A DNA stretch of 23,937 nucleotides from Spongospora subterranea (GCA_900404475.1 OUQQ01000291.1:2113-26049); one strand, 5' to 3'. Counted from the stretch's first letter, positions 9,124-20,170 are shown. The notes: generated from the letters alone by a model not told the origin. Made by a program: numbers and translations.

Positions 9124-12100
9124 ATGGCGACGGATTCGTACGAGGCCATGGGGCAGCGCCTGCGATCGGCGTTGATCGCCAAACCCGGCGTCGATCTGCA
9201 CTCCGACTTCTTCGACGCCACGTTCGCCCTGTCGGAGCTGGAGACGATCTGGCTGAACGAACCGATCGGCCTTGGCCAGGTCCAGTTCTGCGATCTGCTG
9301 TCCAACGCCCTCCTCATCGACCGCCACCAAATCAACATCATGTTCGAGAAGGTTGATCGGCCCGCTCTCCCCCATTTGTTTCCCCCTTCGATCTCTAACG
9401 ATATCTGTGTCAGATCGACGCCAATTTCGACGGTCGGTTGTTCCGGTTGAATCGGTGTGGCGCCATCAACGCTGATGGTGTTTTTGGACAATAGGGACGA
9501 TATCCTGGGATGAATTCATCAGTTATTTGGCCAGGGTGAACACGATCAGACGATCTCGGGGGGAGTGGGCGTTTCGGTGATTGATTGGTTGTGGTGTGTC
9601 AGGCGGCGTGGAACAACTGGCTGTTCGTCAACAATCAATCGCGGGATCTGCTGTCGGAAGGTCGTGTGGCCGGGACCCAACACGGCCGTCGACAGGCCAT
9701 GATCAACGCGCTCTACCCGATCCCCAATCGGAAAGTGATTGCCCTCTGGTCTCAACCCATCACCGCCATCGCCAACACGTCGTTTGGATTTTCCTCGTTT
9801 TCGACGAACGTTTCCTTTGTGGATTTTTATGTGTCGTCGTCGTCGTCTATGAACGCGACACCCGTTCTGAATCGGGGTTTGTGTGTGTTTTTATTCGGAT
9901 GCAGTTCCGACAATACGGTGAAGATATTCGGGACGAACTCGAACGTATGTCGGGATTACCTGCCGATGATGGGTCGGCAATCGGCCCCGGTCGTCAACCT
10001 AATTGCTTCGCCCAATCTGGTCGCCGCCGCCGAACGCCCGGCCCTCGTTCCCCATCATCGCCATCCCACTCCACTACAATCGCGCCCATCCCCCCGTCCC
10101 CCCGACTTCAACTTCGCCGATCACGTACGAACAGATCACTCAACAACAATGTTTCTGGGAAACAATTTTACCAAATTGACGTTCCAGTGCGATTTTTCGA
10201 AAATCGACAAAGATGGAAATGGTGAAAAATCGTTCTGATGTTCGTGGTTGTAGTTGGACGAAGGGATGAACAGTCGGCACACGATCGCCCCGACCTGCTG
10301 TCAATACATTCAGGAGAGCGATCAGATCATGATCGGGGCCCAAGATCAGCACATCGCCGTGTTCGCCCGCGCCACCAACGCCGATCGTCGCCATCGATCC
10401 CGTGTGGCGATCGCCCACCGAACGCCATCCGCGTCGTCCTATCGATGCCATCTCCAATACCGCCTGCGCTCGGTCCCGTCGTCGCTGTTCGTGGCCGACG
10501 CCACCGCCACGCCGATCGACGCCGCCGCCGCCCCGCTGCTCTACGTCGGCGACGTCGCTGGGTTCTACTCGATCGTCGATCGCAACGCCCATCGGATCGT
10601 GTCCCGTGTTCAGGTCCAGAATCGCGAGTCGATCACGCGATTGCGATTGATTCCCAAAGTGGGTTTGGCGACCGCTGGATTAGGTCGGACCGTCCAATCG
10701 CTCAACAAAACATAATCACCAATATTAATTTCGGGTTCGGACAACGGGTTTCGCGTTTGTTCTGGCGATTCGCCCTCTGCGATCGCAATCTGATATTTTG
10801 ATCGCGACAGACGGTCGTGTCCATTTGTCGGATCTGGTCAAGGGTCAGGTCCATCATAGCCTGATCGGCCATAAACGGGGAATATTCGGAATGGTCAGTG
10901 CCCGCCCTCCCAACACGACCACACCTTCTCCTTCTCGAACCGTTCCCAATTCGTTGTCAAATCCAGAGATTCCTCGCTGGAAATCGCAATTCAGTCTATC
11001 TCGTTTGAACAAATGTTTTTTTTTTGTTTTTTTGAGAACGTTCTTCCCAGTTTTTGATCTTCGGGTTTTGCGGGTGAACTCATTCAGGGAAATTGTTAGG
11101 AGTATCTGCCGTCGACACGAATGATCATGACGCTCGGGTACGATGGGCGAATCCTGGGATGGGATCCGTACATCGCCGCGCCCATCGCCCGCCTGCGTGG
11201 ACAACACCCGACCGTGATCGCCATCCAACAGAACGAGGACGACAATCAGCTGATCACGGTCGCCAACGACAAACGCATTCGGGTCTAGTGAGTGGCGCTG
11301 GTCGTTTGCCCTGTTCTGTACTGGTTCTGGCCCAGCGTTCCTGACATGTAGTGTTTGTGTTTTTCGTTGATTGGAATTAGCGACGTGAGGACCTGGTCGT
11401 GTATTCAAACACTATTGGAATCGAAGGTGAATCACAAACACACGATCATCACCACAGATCGATCGAGTTTCAAACGTCCCTTCGCTGAATTCATTCCCTG
11501 TGGTCAAATGTTTCTGGCAAATTCGATATATTTCACCGATGGAAAACGTTGAGCGATCCGATTTCGGAGAAACAACTTTTTGGGTTTTCCGAGATAGTTT
11601 CTCGATGTCCGTTCAACCGCGAGATCTGGTTCTGTTCGTGTTGGAAATTCGAATTTGACGAATGGAGATGGTGGTCAGGTCCACACGCCCCTCGATCAGT
11701 TCACGTCGGCCGCGTTCGATCGGTCGGAGAAGCAGCTGATCACGGGCGGATCCCATCTTCGTCTGTGGCACGTCACCAATTCGGAGGGACAGCCCAAGGT
11801 AATCACCTTCGCCGCAAACCCAGATCACCAACACCATCAACCGGTCTCGCCGGAAACCGTTTCATTCCGAAACGACGATTGTCAGAAAAATCAGCAAAAC
11901 ACAATCACACGATCGTTTTGGATTTGTCGTTCGTCGCTCTCTTGATTAGATCGGGTCTTTGAACGAAGCAACAACATCAGATCGTTTCGTTATGAAATTC
12001 CACGAGCGATTTCGACAGGAAAAAACAAGAACTTCAATTCGACAAAATTTTCGATTTTCTAAAGTATTTCTCGAGCTCCTGAACGGAACAACGTTGACCT

Positions 12101-15100
12101 CGTTTTTCCCTCTGGTTGTTTTATCCCAAATAATGGTGTGTTGATGGAGGTCTGCGATGACGACGATAAAGGACGGCGAGTGGGGCGGGTGTCGGTCCTA
12201 CACGCCCATCAATCGCTGATCGTGTCGGTCCAGTTCGCGCCCCTGTTCGGGCTGGTGATCTCGGTCGGCGTCGATCAGCTCGTCAATCTCTGGGACATCA
12301 ATACGGGTCGTCGCGTCAATCAGTTCAAAGCCTCCAATGACAGGTTAATCGCCCTCATTTTCATCGAGTTTTACCACAAAATACAGAAAGTATTTTCCTC
12401 AATTTCATTGAATTTTTCGGGAAAACACAAAGTATTTTCACCGAATTCCTTCTCCTTTTTCTGCTGTTTTCTCAATGATTGTTTTCCAATATCGTCAATG
12501 GTTTTCGTTGAGGGTGTTGAACTGCCGTTGATTCGGTCGAAAACCAAACCACTGCTCTGAACGATGTGCTGTGGTGGGCGATATCAGTTCGGGCGGGAAA
12601 TCGCTGCGATCGGTGATCCGAACGGCCACGATCGATCGTCGTGGGAAGCGCCTGTTGACCGGGACCGCATCCAGCCAGATCTATTGCTGGAACTATCGTC
12701 AGTCCCCACACCCGTTTTCCACAAAAAAACAACATTTTCGCCAATTCCACAAAACCGCAATTTCCCAAAATCAACGTCAAATTTAATTTTTTTCTTTTTG
12801 TGTTTGTTGGTCGCGATGGTATCGTTGGTCTTGTCGATGGTGAATGAAACCAATTGTGATGCAGATAACGGGGCGCTGCTCCGTTCATGGGCGGGTCTGG
12901 GCGGTCTATCGCCGAGCGATCTGGCCGAGATCTCCCATCTGCGCTATACCAGCCCGTCGTTCAACTACCCGATCGTGGGTCTGTCCCAGACCACGAACTC
13001 CATTATCTGGTGGAGCGAAGCGCTCGAAACCGATGTCGGGGCGTCCAAATACAGCACTCCCCTCTCCGCTCGATCTCAATCCAATTTTTTTAATGATCTC
13101 ATATTTTGTTTATCTGGGAATCGTCAGAAATCGGGAACGTTTTTACGATGAACTTCGATTTCGACACTATCGTTATTTCATCACATTGACAATTTCTGGA
13201 ATTCAAATTTATCAGCAGCCGAAGTTCAACGTAATTGTGTCGTCGTTGATCTCTGATCGGGAATCGGTTGGGATCTCTGAGGGGGTCGTGGTCGGTGTCG
13301 CGTTTCGGGTGTTGATCTGTTGTTGTTCAGGCGACGAAGCCGGTCGTGTGTCGGATATCGGAGGCGGTTCAGGGGCGGTTGCTGTGTCTGGATTGTGACG
13401 ACACGATGGTCTGTGGCGGTTCCAGCTCAGGATTGGTCGGTGATCGTGTCGTGTTGGCCCATCCACCGCACCCAACACCACCCTTCCCCTTCCCCGATTG
13501 TCGCAGGTTCTGATCTGGTCCCCATCTCAGCCCACTCGTATCAACAAAACAATTCAGGTCCTCGACAGCACAATATCATCTCCATCGTTCGACACGTTTT
13601 CAGAAACATTCCGCGATTCGATTGGTTATCGATTTGACAATGTTCACAAACATTGTGCGATTTGATTCATTGTTGATTTTTTGATGATTTTCACTGATTT
13701 GAGTCGTTTATTGATTTTTTGGCGATTTTCACAAAAAAGCGTTGTGCAATTCGATTGGTTATTGATATTGTGTTGTTCTTGATTAGGTGTCGGGCGGTGA
13801 TAACGGGATCTCGTGTCTGTCGTGTATCGGGAACGAGCGGGTGATCTGTGGAACGAGCGACGGATCCCTGTACCTGATCAACGGCCTGATCGTGACTCCA
13901 TTAACCCCCGCTCCCCTATTCCACGAGCTTATCCTATGGTAATCGCCACAAAACACACAAAAGACCAACACAAAAACATCCCACCTCAAACAACACTTTA
14001 TTCCTCTCTAAAACTGGTCAATCTTCATCCACATCGATATACTTTGCGAGTTTCATATCTCACCATTGACCGACTTCTCATCGAAAAACGCTTTCGCGAA
14101 AACACGAAAAACCACGTAACGTTCCCAGGTTTCTGCATTGAAAACCAACAATTGCTAATTGGGGACGAGATCAAATGTTGTCAATCGGATCGGAAAGGAA
14201 AAATATCGGCGATTGAACTGTGTTTGTGTGGTCGTCTCGGCTGTTCAGCATCGTGTACGCGGACGATATCGACAGCGCCATGGTCTGCGACTACCTGAAG
14301 ACGGCCAAGATCGTCCGCTTGGGGGACGGGGCGATGGTCGCCTCGTTCGAGCCCAACGCCCGCAGCAATATCAGCTCGGCCACCAGCTGTCCTCAGAAAC
14401 AGGTCCATCGTTCGTCGCCTTTTTTACCAAAACACATTTCCCCATTTTGCGCTGATCGACGCGTTTCCGTTGATTTTCCCAAAACAATAATCCGGGGCGA
14501 AATCAGTCGGTTTGAGGGATATTTTGAGTGCGCTGGTTGTTATTGTGATGATGTTTTCTGTGATAATGTGGAAGATCATTCATTGAATTTCGCGATGGGG
14601 CTCTCACAGTGTTTTCTGATCGGATCCGACAACGGCGATCTATCGGTCTGGTCCTATTCCGGCCATTTACTGGCCAGGTTCAACCAGCTCGATCGGTGGC
14701 CCTCGATCCTCGGTCCATCGCCGTCCTCGGTTGTTGCCGCTCCCGTATCGTCACCGCCCAGCGTTGTCGCCGTCACCGTAATGCGTTGGCGTTGGCGAAT
14801 ACGCCCAGGGAATCTCAATGGGTTTTATCTGAATAGAGGGCGACACCGAATGTGAATCGTCGCTCATACGCTGAATCTAATCCATTATATCTGCCAAGTA
14901 CTCTATTGCCAAGAGGTATTTACCACAAACACAAAATCAACAAACTTTTGGCAGTTTGAGGAATTCTGAAAAATGTTCAGATAACTCGGTGGAGAATTTT
15001 TTTTGGTGTAATTTTTTGTGTTTTGGGGGTTCGAGGAAGGAGTGATTTGATTGATCCAATGGTGGATGATGATCAGGGCTCCGTACTCGGGAGGACGAAT

Positions 15101-15759
15101 TGGCTGGGCTGTTGGCCAGACGGAACGATAATGCCCTGGCGCCATCCAACACCGACCTCCTGCTGTCCAGCGCGCAACACCTTAAACAGCTCATGAAGGA
15201 ATATACAGCCGTATGCACAATTCCATCCATGGATTTTTGCTGTTTGTTTTCGCTCAAAACACTCTCCCCCCGACCCTCAGTCCCCTTCTCGCTCAAACAC
15301 GGAACGGTTCCGATTGTTTTCATAAAAATCGAACCCGAGTTTGCTGTCGAGAAATGAACGGGAATTGCTGATGAGTTGTTTGTTGTTGATTGTAAACTGT
15401 AGAGCGAGGATGAAATAGGTCGTGAGCGACATCGTCAGTCCCAAATCGCCAAATTCGCCACTCGTCAGCCGATGTCGTCAGATCATCCGGCGTTGGCGTT
15501 GCCCCCGAAACCGCCATCCACCACGTCGGCCCGACGATCGGACCCGGCTCCTCCAGCTGGATTGGTCGATGTTCCACCGACACCCCCCTCAACCATGGCG
15601 CCATCGGTCCCGCCCATTCCCAGAATCGCGTCCATTACGCGAAAGCATCGATCTCCGACCAGCCGGATATCAATCCAAACAGCACCTCCGACACGACGTC
15701 GTCCAAAAACGGAACGTGCTCGTCCGTATAAACCGGTCCCGTTGAACCCGATTTTGTAA
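9124..15759 (+). CDS. EF-hand plus WD40 double-propeller protein (WDR49/WDR64-like), 19 exons
   Basis: Reconstructed by joining phase-compatible GT-AG exons: 9124-9351, 9414-9432, 9495-9535, 9603-9781, 9905-10124, 10254-10683, 10811-10893, 11100-11287, 11381-11426, 11679-11798, 12150-12343, 12588-12697, 12865-13034, 13331-13435, 13787-13938, 14249-14402, 14610-14712, 15077-15210 and 15403-15759. These give 1010 residues. Residues 78-89 form a canonical EF-hand loop (DANFDGTISWDE), preceded by an FEK helix end and followed by FISYLAR. About 14 WD-like blades follow, for example TSSDNTVKIF, LATAGLDGRVHLSDL, IMTLGYDGRILGWDP, LITVANDKRIRVYDV, VISVGVDQLVNLWDI, LLTGTASSQIYCWNY, VICGTSDGSLYLIN and FLIGSDNGDLSVWS, enough for two seven-blade propellers. 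A charged helix (LKQLMKEYTASEDE) and a Pro/Arg-rich tail end the protein. One EF-hand followed by many WD repeats at about 1000 residues is the WDR49/WDR64/WD-on-Y architecture. The role is not well established; a Ca2+-sensitive, possibly ciliary scaffold is inferred. The joins at 13034/13331, 13435/13787 and 14712/15077 are the least certain, and the 3' end may be alternative. Confidence 0.85.
9414..9432 (+). other. 19-nt microexon encoding half of the EF-hand loop
   Basis: This exon encodes IDANFD plus the first base of Gly. It is flanked by a 62-bp intron ending GTGTCAG (9352-9413) and a 62-bp intron starting GTCGGTTG and ending ACAATAG (9433-9494). Joining it to 9495 gives DANFDGTISWDE, a perfect 12-residue EF loop. 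Reading straight through instead destroys the loop, so the splicing inference is strong. Confidence 0.8.
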
Positions 15760-16041
15760 TTTTCGAGGGGATTTTGGGGAATGTGATTTACTGAGAGGTT
15801 AATCGTTTAGGACGGGGAAGGAGGAGGTGATATCGATAGGGGCGGGGGATGAAGGCGATATCGGGAGGAGACCCATTGCTGCGATGAACATGTTGGGCCA
15901 GTCGCGAACCGATACAGGACGATCTCGGGTCGATACTGATCGCCTGAATTTTGGAGCAGATCGACGTGGTTCCAGTCGGATCCAGAGTGAGGACCCGCCG
16001 TCAAAATCACCACGATCATCGGTCAACAGTCCAAGAAAGGG

Positions 16042-16119
16042 GATCGATCACGATCTGAGACACGAAAATGGGGTTAATAACCAGGATCAATCACGATCAT
16101 GACCTTATCGATCACGATC
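16042..16119. repeat. Three copies of a GATCRATCACGATC-like 14-mer
   Basis: Copies occur at 16042-16055 (GATCGATCACGATC), 16085-16098 (GATCAATCACGATC) and 16106-16119 (TATCGATCACGATC). The last copy continues into a near-palindrome, ATCACGATCGTGGAT. Spacing is irregular (43 and 21 bp). They could be binding sites or a decayed microrepeat. Confidence 0.5.
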
Positions 16120-16529
16120 GTGGATGTGATAGTTTCAGTCAATACATAATGGCGTTCACCGTCGTCTTCAGTGACGCCAGACCCAAATACCAACGTCAAT
16201 ATTAGTATGACAGAACCACATTGAACCTGATCCTGATCCGTTTTCAATCGACCTCCGTATTATTAACAACATATCGACCAGTTCACCACATCTCAATAAT
16301 CACTCACTACAGTAATGTGTATAATCACCATCAACCGGATCCAATGAATTTTTGTTTGTTGGAGGGGCGGCGCTCGGAACCAGTAATTCCGGTGAATATT
16401 GGGGCGGCAATATGGATATATCGGCCTGTCCAAACCCACGCCATGAACCCATAAACAACCAAGCGTAGACACGTTACCAACGACACAAACAGCGTCAGAC
16501 GGGGACGACCGGAAACGTGTAGTCGAACC

Positions 16530-16604
16530 CGTCGGTAACGTCACATCGCGCGGCCGGTAACGAGATCCGACATCGGCCGGTAACGTGATCCGACAACCGG
16601 CCGG
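16530..16604. repeat. Degenerate tandem repeat, about 23-bp unit, upstream of UBE2Q-like gene
   Basis: CGGCCGGTAACGAGATCCGA at 16551 recurs as CGGCCGGTAACGTGATCCGA at 16574, then as a partial CGGCCGGTACGG at 16598. A diverged leading copy, GTCGGTAACGTCACATCG, starts near 16530. The array ends about 50 bp before the ATG at 16657, so it sits where the core promoter or 5' UTR should be. Confidence 0.7.
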
Positions 16605-16656
16605 TACGGAAGTCAGAGTATTAGCTGCCGTGGGGCGTCGGTGAAGGCGGTGTGCG

Positions 16657-17258
16657 ATGTCGTCACGTCGTGGAGGAAGCGTCCTGCAGCGTGAGCTGCG
16701 CGCCGTTCAGCAATCGGAGGTGTGCAATCAGTTCCGGATCGAGCCGGTCAATAACGACCTGCATCGATGGCGGCTGGCCATGACCCGGGACACGTTCTCG
16801 GGGCCGTTGAAAGAGGACCTGGACATATACGCCCTCCACTGCAATCGCCAGCCGGAGGTCGTGATCGAGATGGCGTTTCCTCGTAATTACCCGATCGCGC
16901 CCCCGTTCGCTCGCGTGATTCGCCCCCGATTCCGAGTGGGTTTCCTCAGATCTGTTCGGGAAATGTTGTGGCACCGATCTGACCTGTCGTTGTGTTGAAT
17001 CAGTTCCACACGGGCCATGTGACGATTAACGGGTCGATTTGCGTTGAGGTGTTGACCCAGGGCGATGGCGCTCACCAATGGCGCCCCTATATATCATGTG
17101 AGAGCCTGATCATCATGCTGCACTCACTGTTTGAAGACGGCGGTGGTCGGATCGACTTCGGTTCTCATCATAATCCCTATCCGAACTGTGATTACACTGA
17201 ATCTGGCGCCAAAGACGATTTCTACCGAGTTGCTCGCCAGCACGGTTGGGTATTATGA
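16657..17258 (+). CDS. UBE2Q-like ubiquitin-conjugating enzyme (E2)
   Basis: Two exons, 16657-16935 and 17004-17258, are joined across a 68-bp GT-AG intron to give 177 residues. The UBC fold is visible: an N-terminal helix (LQRELRAVQQSEV), strands around DLDIYALHCNRQPEVVIEM, the FPRNYPIAPPFARVIRPRF block (the E2 PxxYPxxPP region) and, after the splice, GHVTINGSICVEVLTQ. Cys106 is the likely catalytic Cys. WRPYISCESLIIMLHSLF and the glycine-rich GGGRIDFG follow, which is characteristic of UBE2Q1/Q2-type E2s rather than canonical ones. The C-terminus is DFYRVARQHGW. It would accept ubiquitin from E1 on Cys106 and pass it to substrates or E3s. Animal UBE2Q proteins are about 375-420 residues with an N-terminal extension; this protein has only the UBC core. 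The ATG is the first in frame and is followed directly by conserved sequence. Substrates are unknown. Confidence 0.87.
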
Positions 17259-20170
17259 ACGGGTGTACTGGTCCCCTCGGGATATCATCATTATTGCAAC
17301 AAACAAGGCATATTTTATTTTTCATGCGATGACGGTTTTGTTTTTCGGTCACTGAACGCGACGTTGCTAAATCCAATAAACCGAAACATTTTCTTTCAGG
17401 CAAGGTCGAAGGACAATGGCGTCACTTCTTGAAAGTAAAACGTGCCGATGAAGGAACAAATGGCAATGCCATGTTGTTAGTTTGCACCCGTTGATGCCCC
17501 TTGTCAGTAGAGGCTTTCACGACAGAGAGCTGGCGAAGAATTTAAAATCTATCAGAATGTATCAGAAGTCCGGTCACGTCCACGAATAAGAACCCGACAC
17601 CCAAAATTCTCTGTGTCTCTACAGAGCAACAATGCAGACGATATTCCCAGCAAAAGTTCGCCTGCTAATGACGCGGCTTTACAAGCTCGGATCATTTGGA
17701 TCAATTTCACCGAGAGTGGCGGCACATCGTCAGGCTGTTGCTCTGTGAAATACACAGAGCACCTCGGATGTCGGCTATCAGAATGCCAGGCACATCTCAA
17801 CAATTTTAGATGATCATGAGGGCCTCATCGCTCAGATTGATTGCTGAGATTTGCTCGCGTTTTGGAAACTGTCACGACCGAACAAGTTAAACCCAGTTTT
17901 CAATAATTCTTTCATCTGGTCTGTTTCTTTCGATCACTTGCAAAAGAATTTCGAGATTGGCGTTGCGAGGAGTTCTCACTGGGGCCGCCAAGAAAATGAC
18001 TATGTTCGTTCATTGATTTCAGATAATTCCCAGGCTCGGGGTCCAACGTCACGACGGATTTGGGAAGCGGTGTCAATTACCTCGACATTTTGATGTTCAT
18101 GGTATTCGTCGAGTCGTTTGACCGTCCAGCGATGTGTACGTCAAACGCTGAACGGCACGGCGCTGGAGCGAGCGTGGCAAACCGGCGAGACATGGTCGGA
18201 ATCTGAACCCGCGATCGAACCTCAGACGGAGCGGGACCTTTTGGCATTTCACAATGTCAATCGCGAACAAGAGCACCAGCTTCGACTGCCTTTAACAATC
18301 ACTTTTGGCCGTAATCGAAACAGCGAATCAACAAACGATCGCACAACAAAGTCCTCGTGTTGATGGGCAACTTTTTGGGCTGTGCCACAATTGTCAGAAC
18401 CGATTCCCGTAATCATACTTAATGTGCAGCAGGAACCGGATCGCGATCCATTGGCGCACCTAGGTCCGCTGACAACGGTTTGACGAATTGTTGGATCGCG
18501 CCTGATATGAACCGAACGGCCCAACAGGAGTTGGGATACGATGTGTCTGGGCGGTCGCTCCCCAGAGCGTGGTGCCTGTGTTCGCCGGGACGATTCTCCA
18601 CAACTACCCATGAACTTGAGATATCGACTCACTAATCCAGGTTCGTGTCGCCAATATCCCAATTCGCCGTTCGCCTAACGTGCCTCGCCCACTTCTGAGC
18701 CCTCATAGCCTGGAACATTTCGTCTGGCAGTGTTGCCGGCGACTCGCCCAAACGGCCGTATCTGGACGTTCCTTGGATATCGAATCTATATCAGATCCGT
18801 CCGTCCGATTCCCCAACTATCTCCCATGGGCAAATCATAAATGACCCTTTGAAGGTGCTACCTTTGACGACGACGACACGCCTAGCCCATTCCATATCCG
18901 GAAACACTTGTCCTACTCCTCGAAGTTCTCTTCCAAGGCTCGTGTATGTATATGGCGTAAACACTGCCAAGTGTGAAGTTGATTCGTTTTTTGAGACAGG
19001 TGCCATGATCCGGGAAGAGTTGTCGCCATTGTCAACCTTTCGATTCCATCATCGACGACCCGACTCAATGCAGTTTCAATGTTCAATCAGCCCGATCTTC
19101 GCTCAAGGTTAGTTTTTTTTGTTTTTTTCGGATTAAACAGCGTTCGGAGTGCTGGTCGAGCAGTGTTCATCCCGCTCGTTCCTCGATCGGATACAATCGT
19201 TTTAGTGCAAGCGTTGACTCCTGGGCGGGATAATCGTCACTCTGGCTCGTTCCTGATCAGAAATTGAAACCTTATTTCTCAGTCCGTACCCGGCCGGCGA
19301 CCATTCCAGAATTAGGTTGTTGAGCATGGCGATTAATACTCTTCGTATACACATACCGATGTTGCTGAGAGGACAATAAACAAAAAAAGATTTAATAAAA
19401 CCAAACCATTAGGTACTTTGATTGGAGTCAGACTGTTCCGACACAATTTTAGGAATCAGTTACCACAATGTGATTTCCCATTACTATCGCGATTGCCTCT
19501 AGTTTATCGGCCAAATCTGAAATTCAACTGTCGACGACTTGTTTCAAACAGAATTTCCCTATGATCTTCCTCTGGCAAATATTACGCTTTCAAAAACATG
19601 TACTGGATTTGGCAATCAATGCTGGTCTATACCCAACATGTTCTTTTCATCGAATGAGGTGCATTGGCAGGTTAGCCAAAAATGCACGACAGATTGTGCG
19701 ACTTCTGTGTTCAAACATGATCCCATCTACACGAACTCGACGTACGAACTCTCAGTCAAAAATAGGTCAAAAGAAAGCGCGGGCTTCAATTGTATGTTCA
19801 ACATATCATCGTCGAGCTGAGAATCGAGGACCTCGCCCTGAAAAATGCCATTTCGTGTTTGGAAAGCTTGGCAGAAAAATTCGCCGTGTCCCGGCAGATT
19901 TCTTTCACTATCCCAAAGAAAAAACTTTGTAATTGACTTGATAGATTGAATTCTTCCCGCAAACTTGTACTATGATGTGGAGTTGGGAAAATTTACGAAA
20001 GAACGAAGTTCCGAATTTAGCAATTAGCTAAAAGACATTCTTATTTGTCCCTCCTTGTCTAAATATGTATAACCTGGGTAAAAGTCGATGGGGGAGAAAA
20101 CAAATTGTCGTTTGTTGAAAAAATAATATTATTATTTACGATTATTTCTATAAATATAGCTGATACATTA
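17259..20170. other. Long stretch without a recognised gene
   Basis: Many short open frames occur on both strands, with no domain I can name. The most coding-like is a 100-codon plus-strand segment at about 19524-19820, bounded by TGA codons. It has several cysteines and four N-glycosylation sequons (NIT, NST, NRS, NIS) but no signal peptide. The segments at 17851-18090 and 18118-18363 share one frame with a stop between them and read as charged sequence (for example RDLLAFHNVNREQEHQL). The rest is AT-richer and looks like decayed element or intergenic DNA. Confidence 0.4.
19524..19820 (+). pseudogene. Possible Cys-rich, N-glycosylated extracellular domain fragment
   Basis: This segment is open between two TGA stops and has no ATG near its start, so if real it is an internal exon or a fragment. 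It reads DLFQTEFPYDLPLANITLSK, then CTGFGNQCW, SQKCTTDCATS, IYTNSTYEL, VKNRSKES and FNCMFNISSS. Even cysteine spacing and four sequons would fit an extracellular or lumenal domain, but I recognise no family. Neighbouring frames give no continuation. Chance cannot be excluded. Confidence 0.2.

Larger units (their letters stand above)
15760..16656. other. Intergenic stretch with repeats and a possible extra exon
   Basis: This stretch separates the end of the EF-hand/WD40 gene from the UBE2Q-like gene. It contains an open segment at 15811-16102 that could be an alternative terminal exon, three copies of a GATC-rich 14-mer at 16042-16119, and tandem repeats at 16530-16604. The stretch from about 16130 to 16520 shows nothing recognisable. 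Confidence 0.6.

Noticed and set aside
8815..9450. 211-codon plus-strand open frame overlapping the first exon of the EF-hand/WD40 gene
   Set aside because: Only the part from ATG 9124 to 9351 matches coding sequence. The upstream part has no domain, and the part after 9351 is intron.
8961..9491. 176-codon minus-strand open frame
   Set aside because: Antisense to EF-hand exons and introns; no motif.
10854..11408. 184-codon minus-strand open frame
   Set aside because: Covers introns and WD exons in antisense; the plus-strand reading gives clear WD blades.
14403..14609. Reading straight through this 207-bp segment as coding
   Set aside because: It is open and a multiple of three, but lacks WD-blade character. 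It starts with GT, ends with CACAG, and removing it joins SCPQKQ directly to the CFLIGSDNGDLSVW blade. Retention remains possible.
14648..15145. Alternative join from the donor at 14678 to 15077, giving a short tail ending in a TAA
   Set aside because: It would end the protein early and leave the well-formed charged helix and Pro-rich tail exons unused.
16521..16612. CRISPR-like array
   Set aside because: Repeats are contiguous or nearly so, without spacers, in a eukaryotic promoter region.
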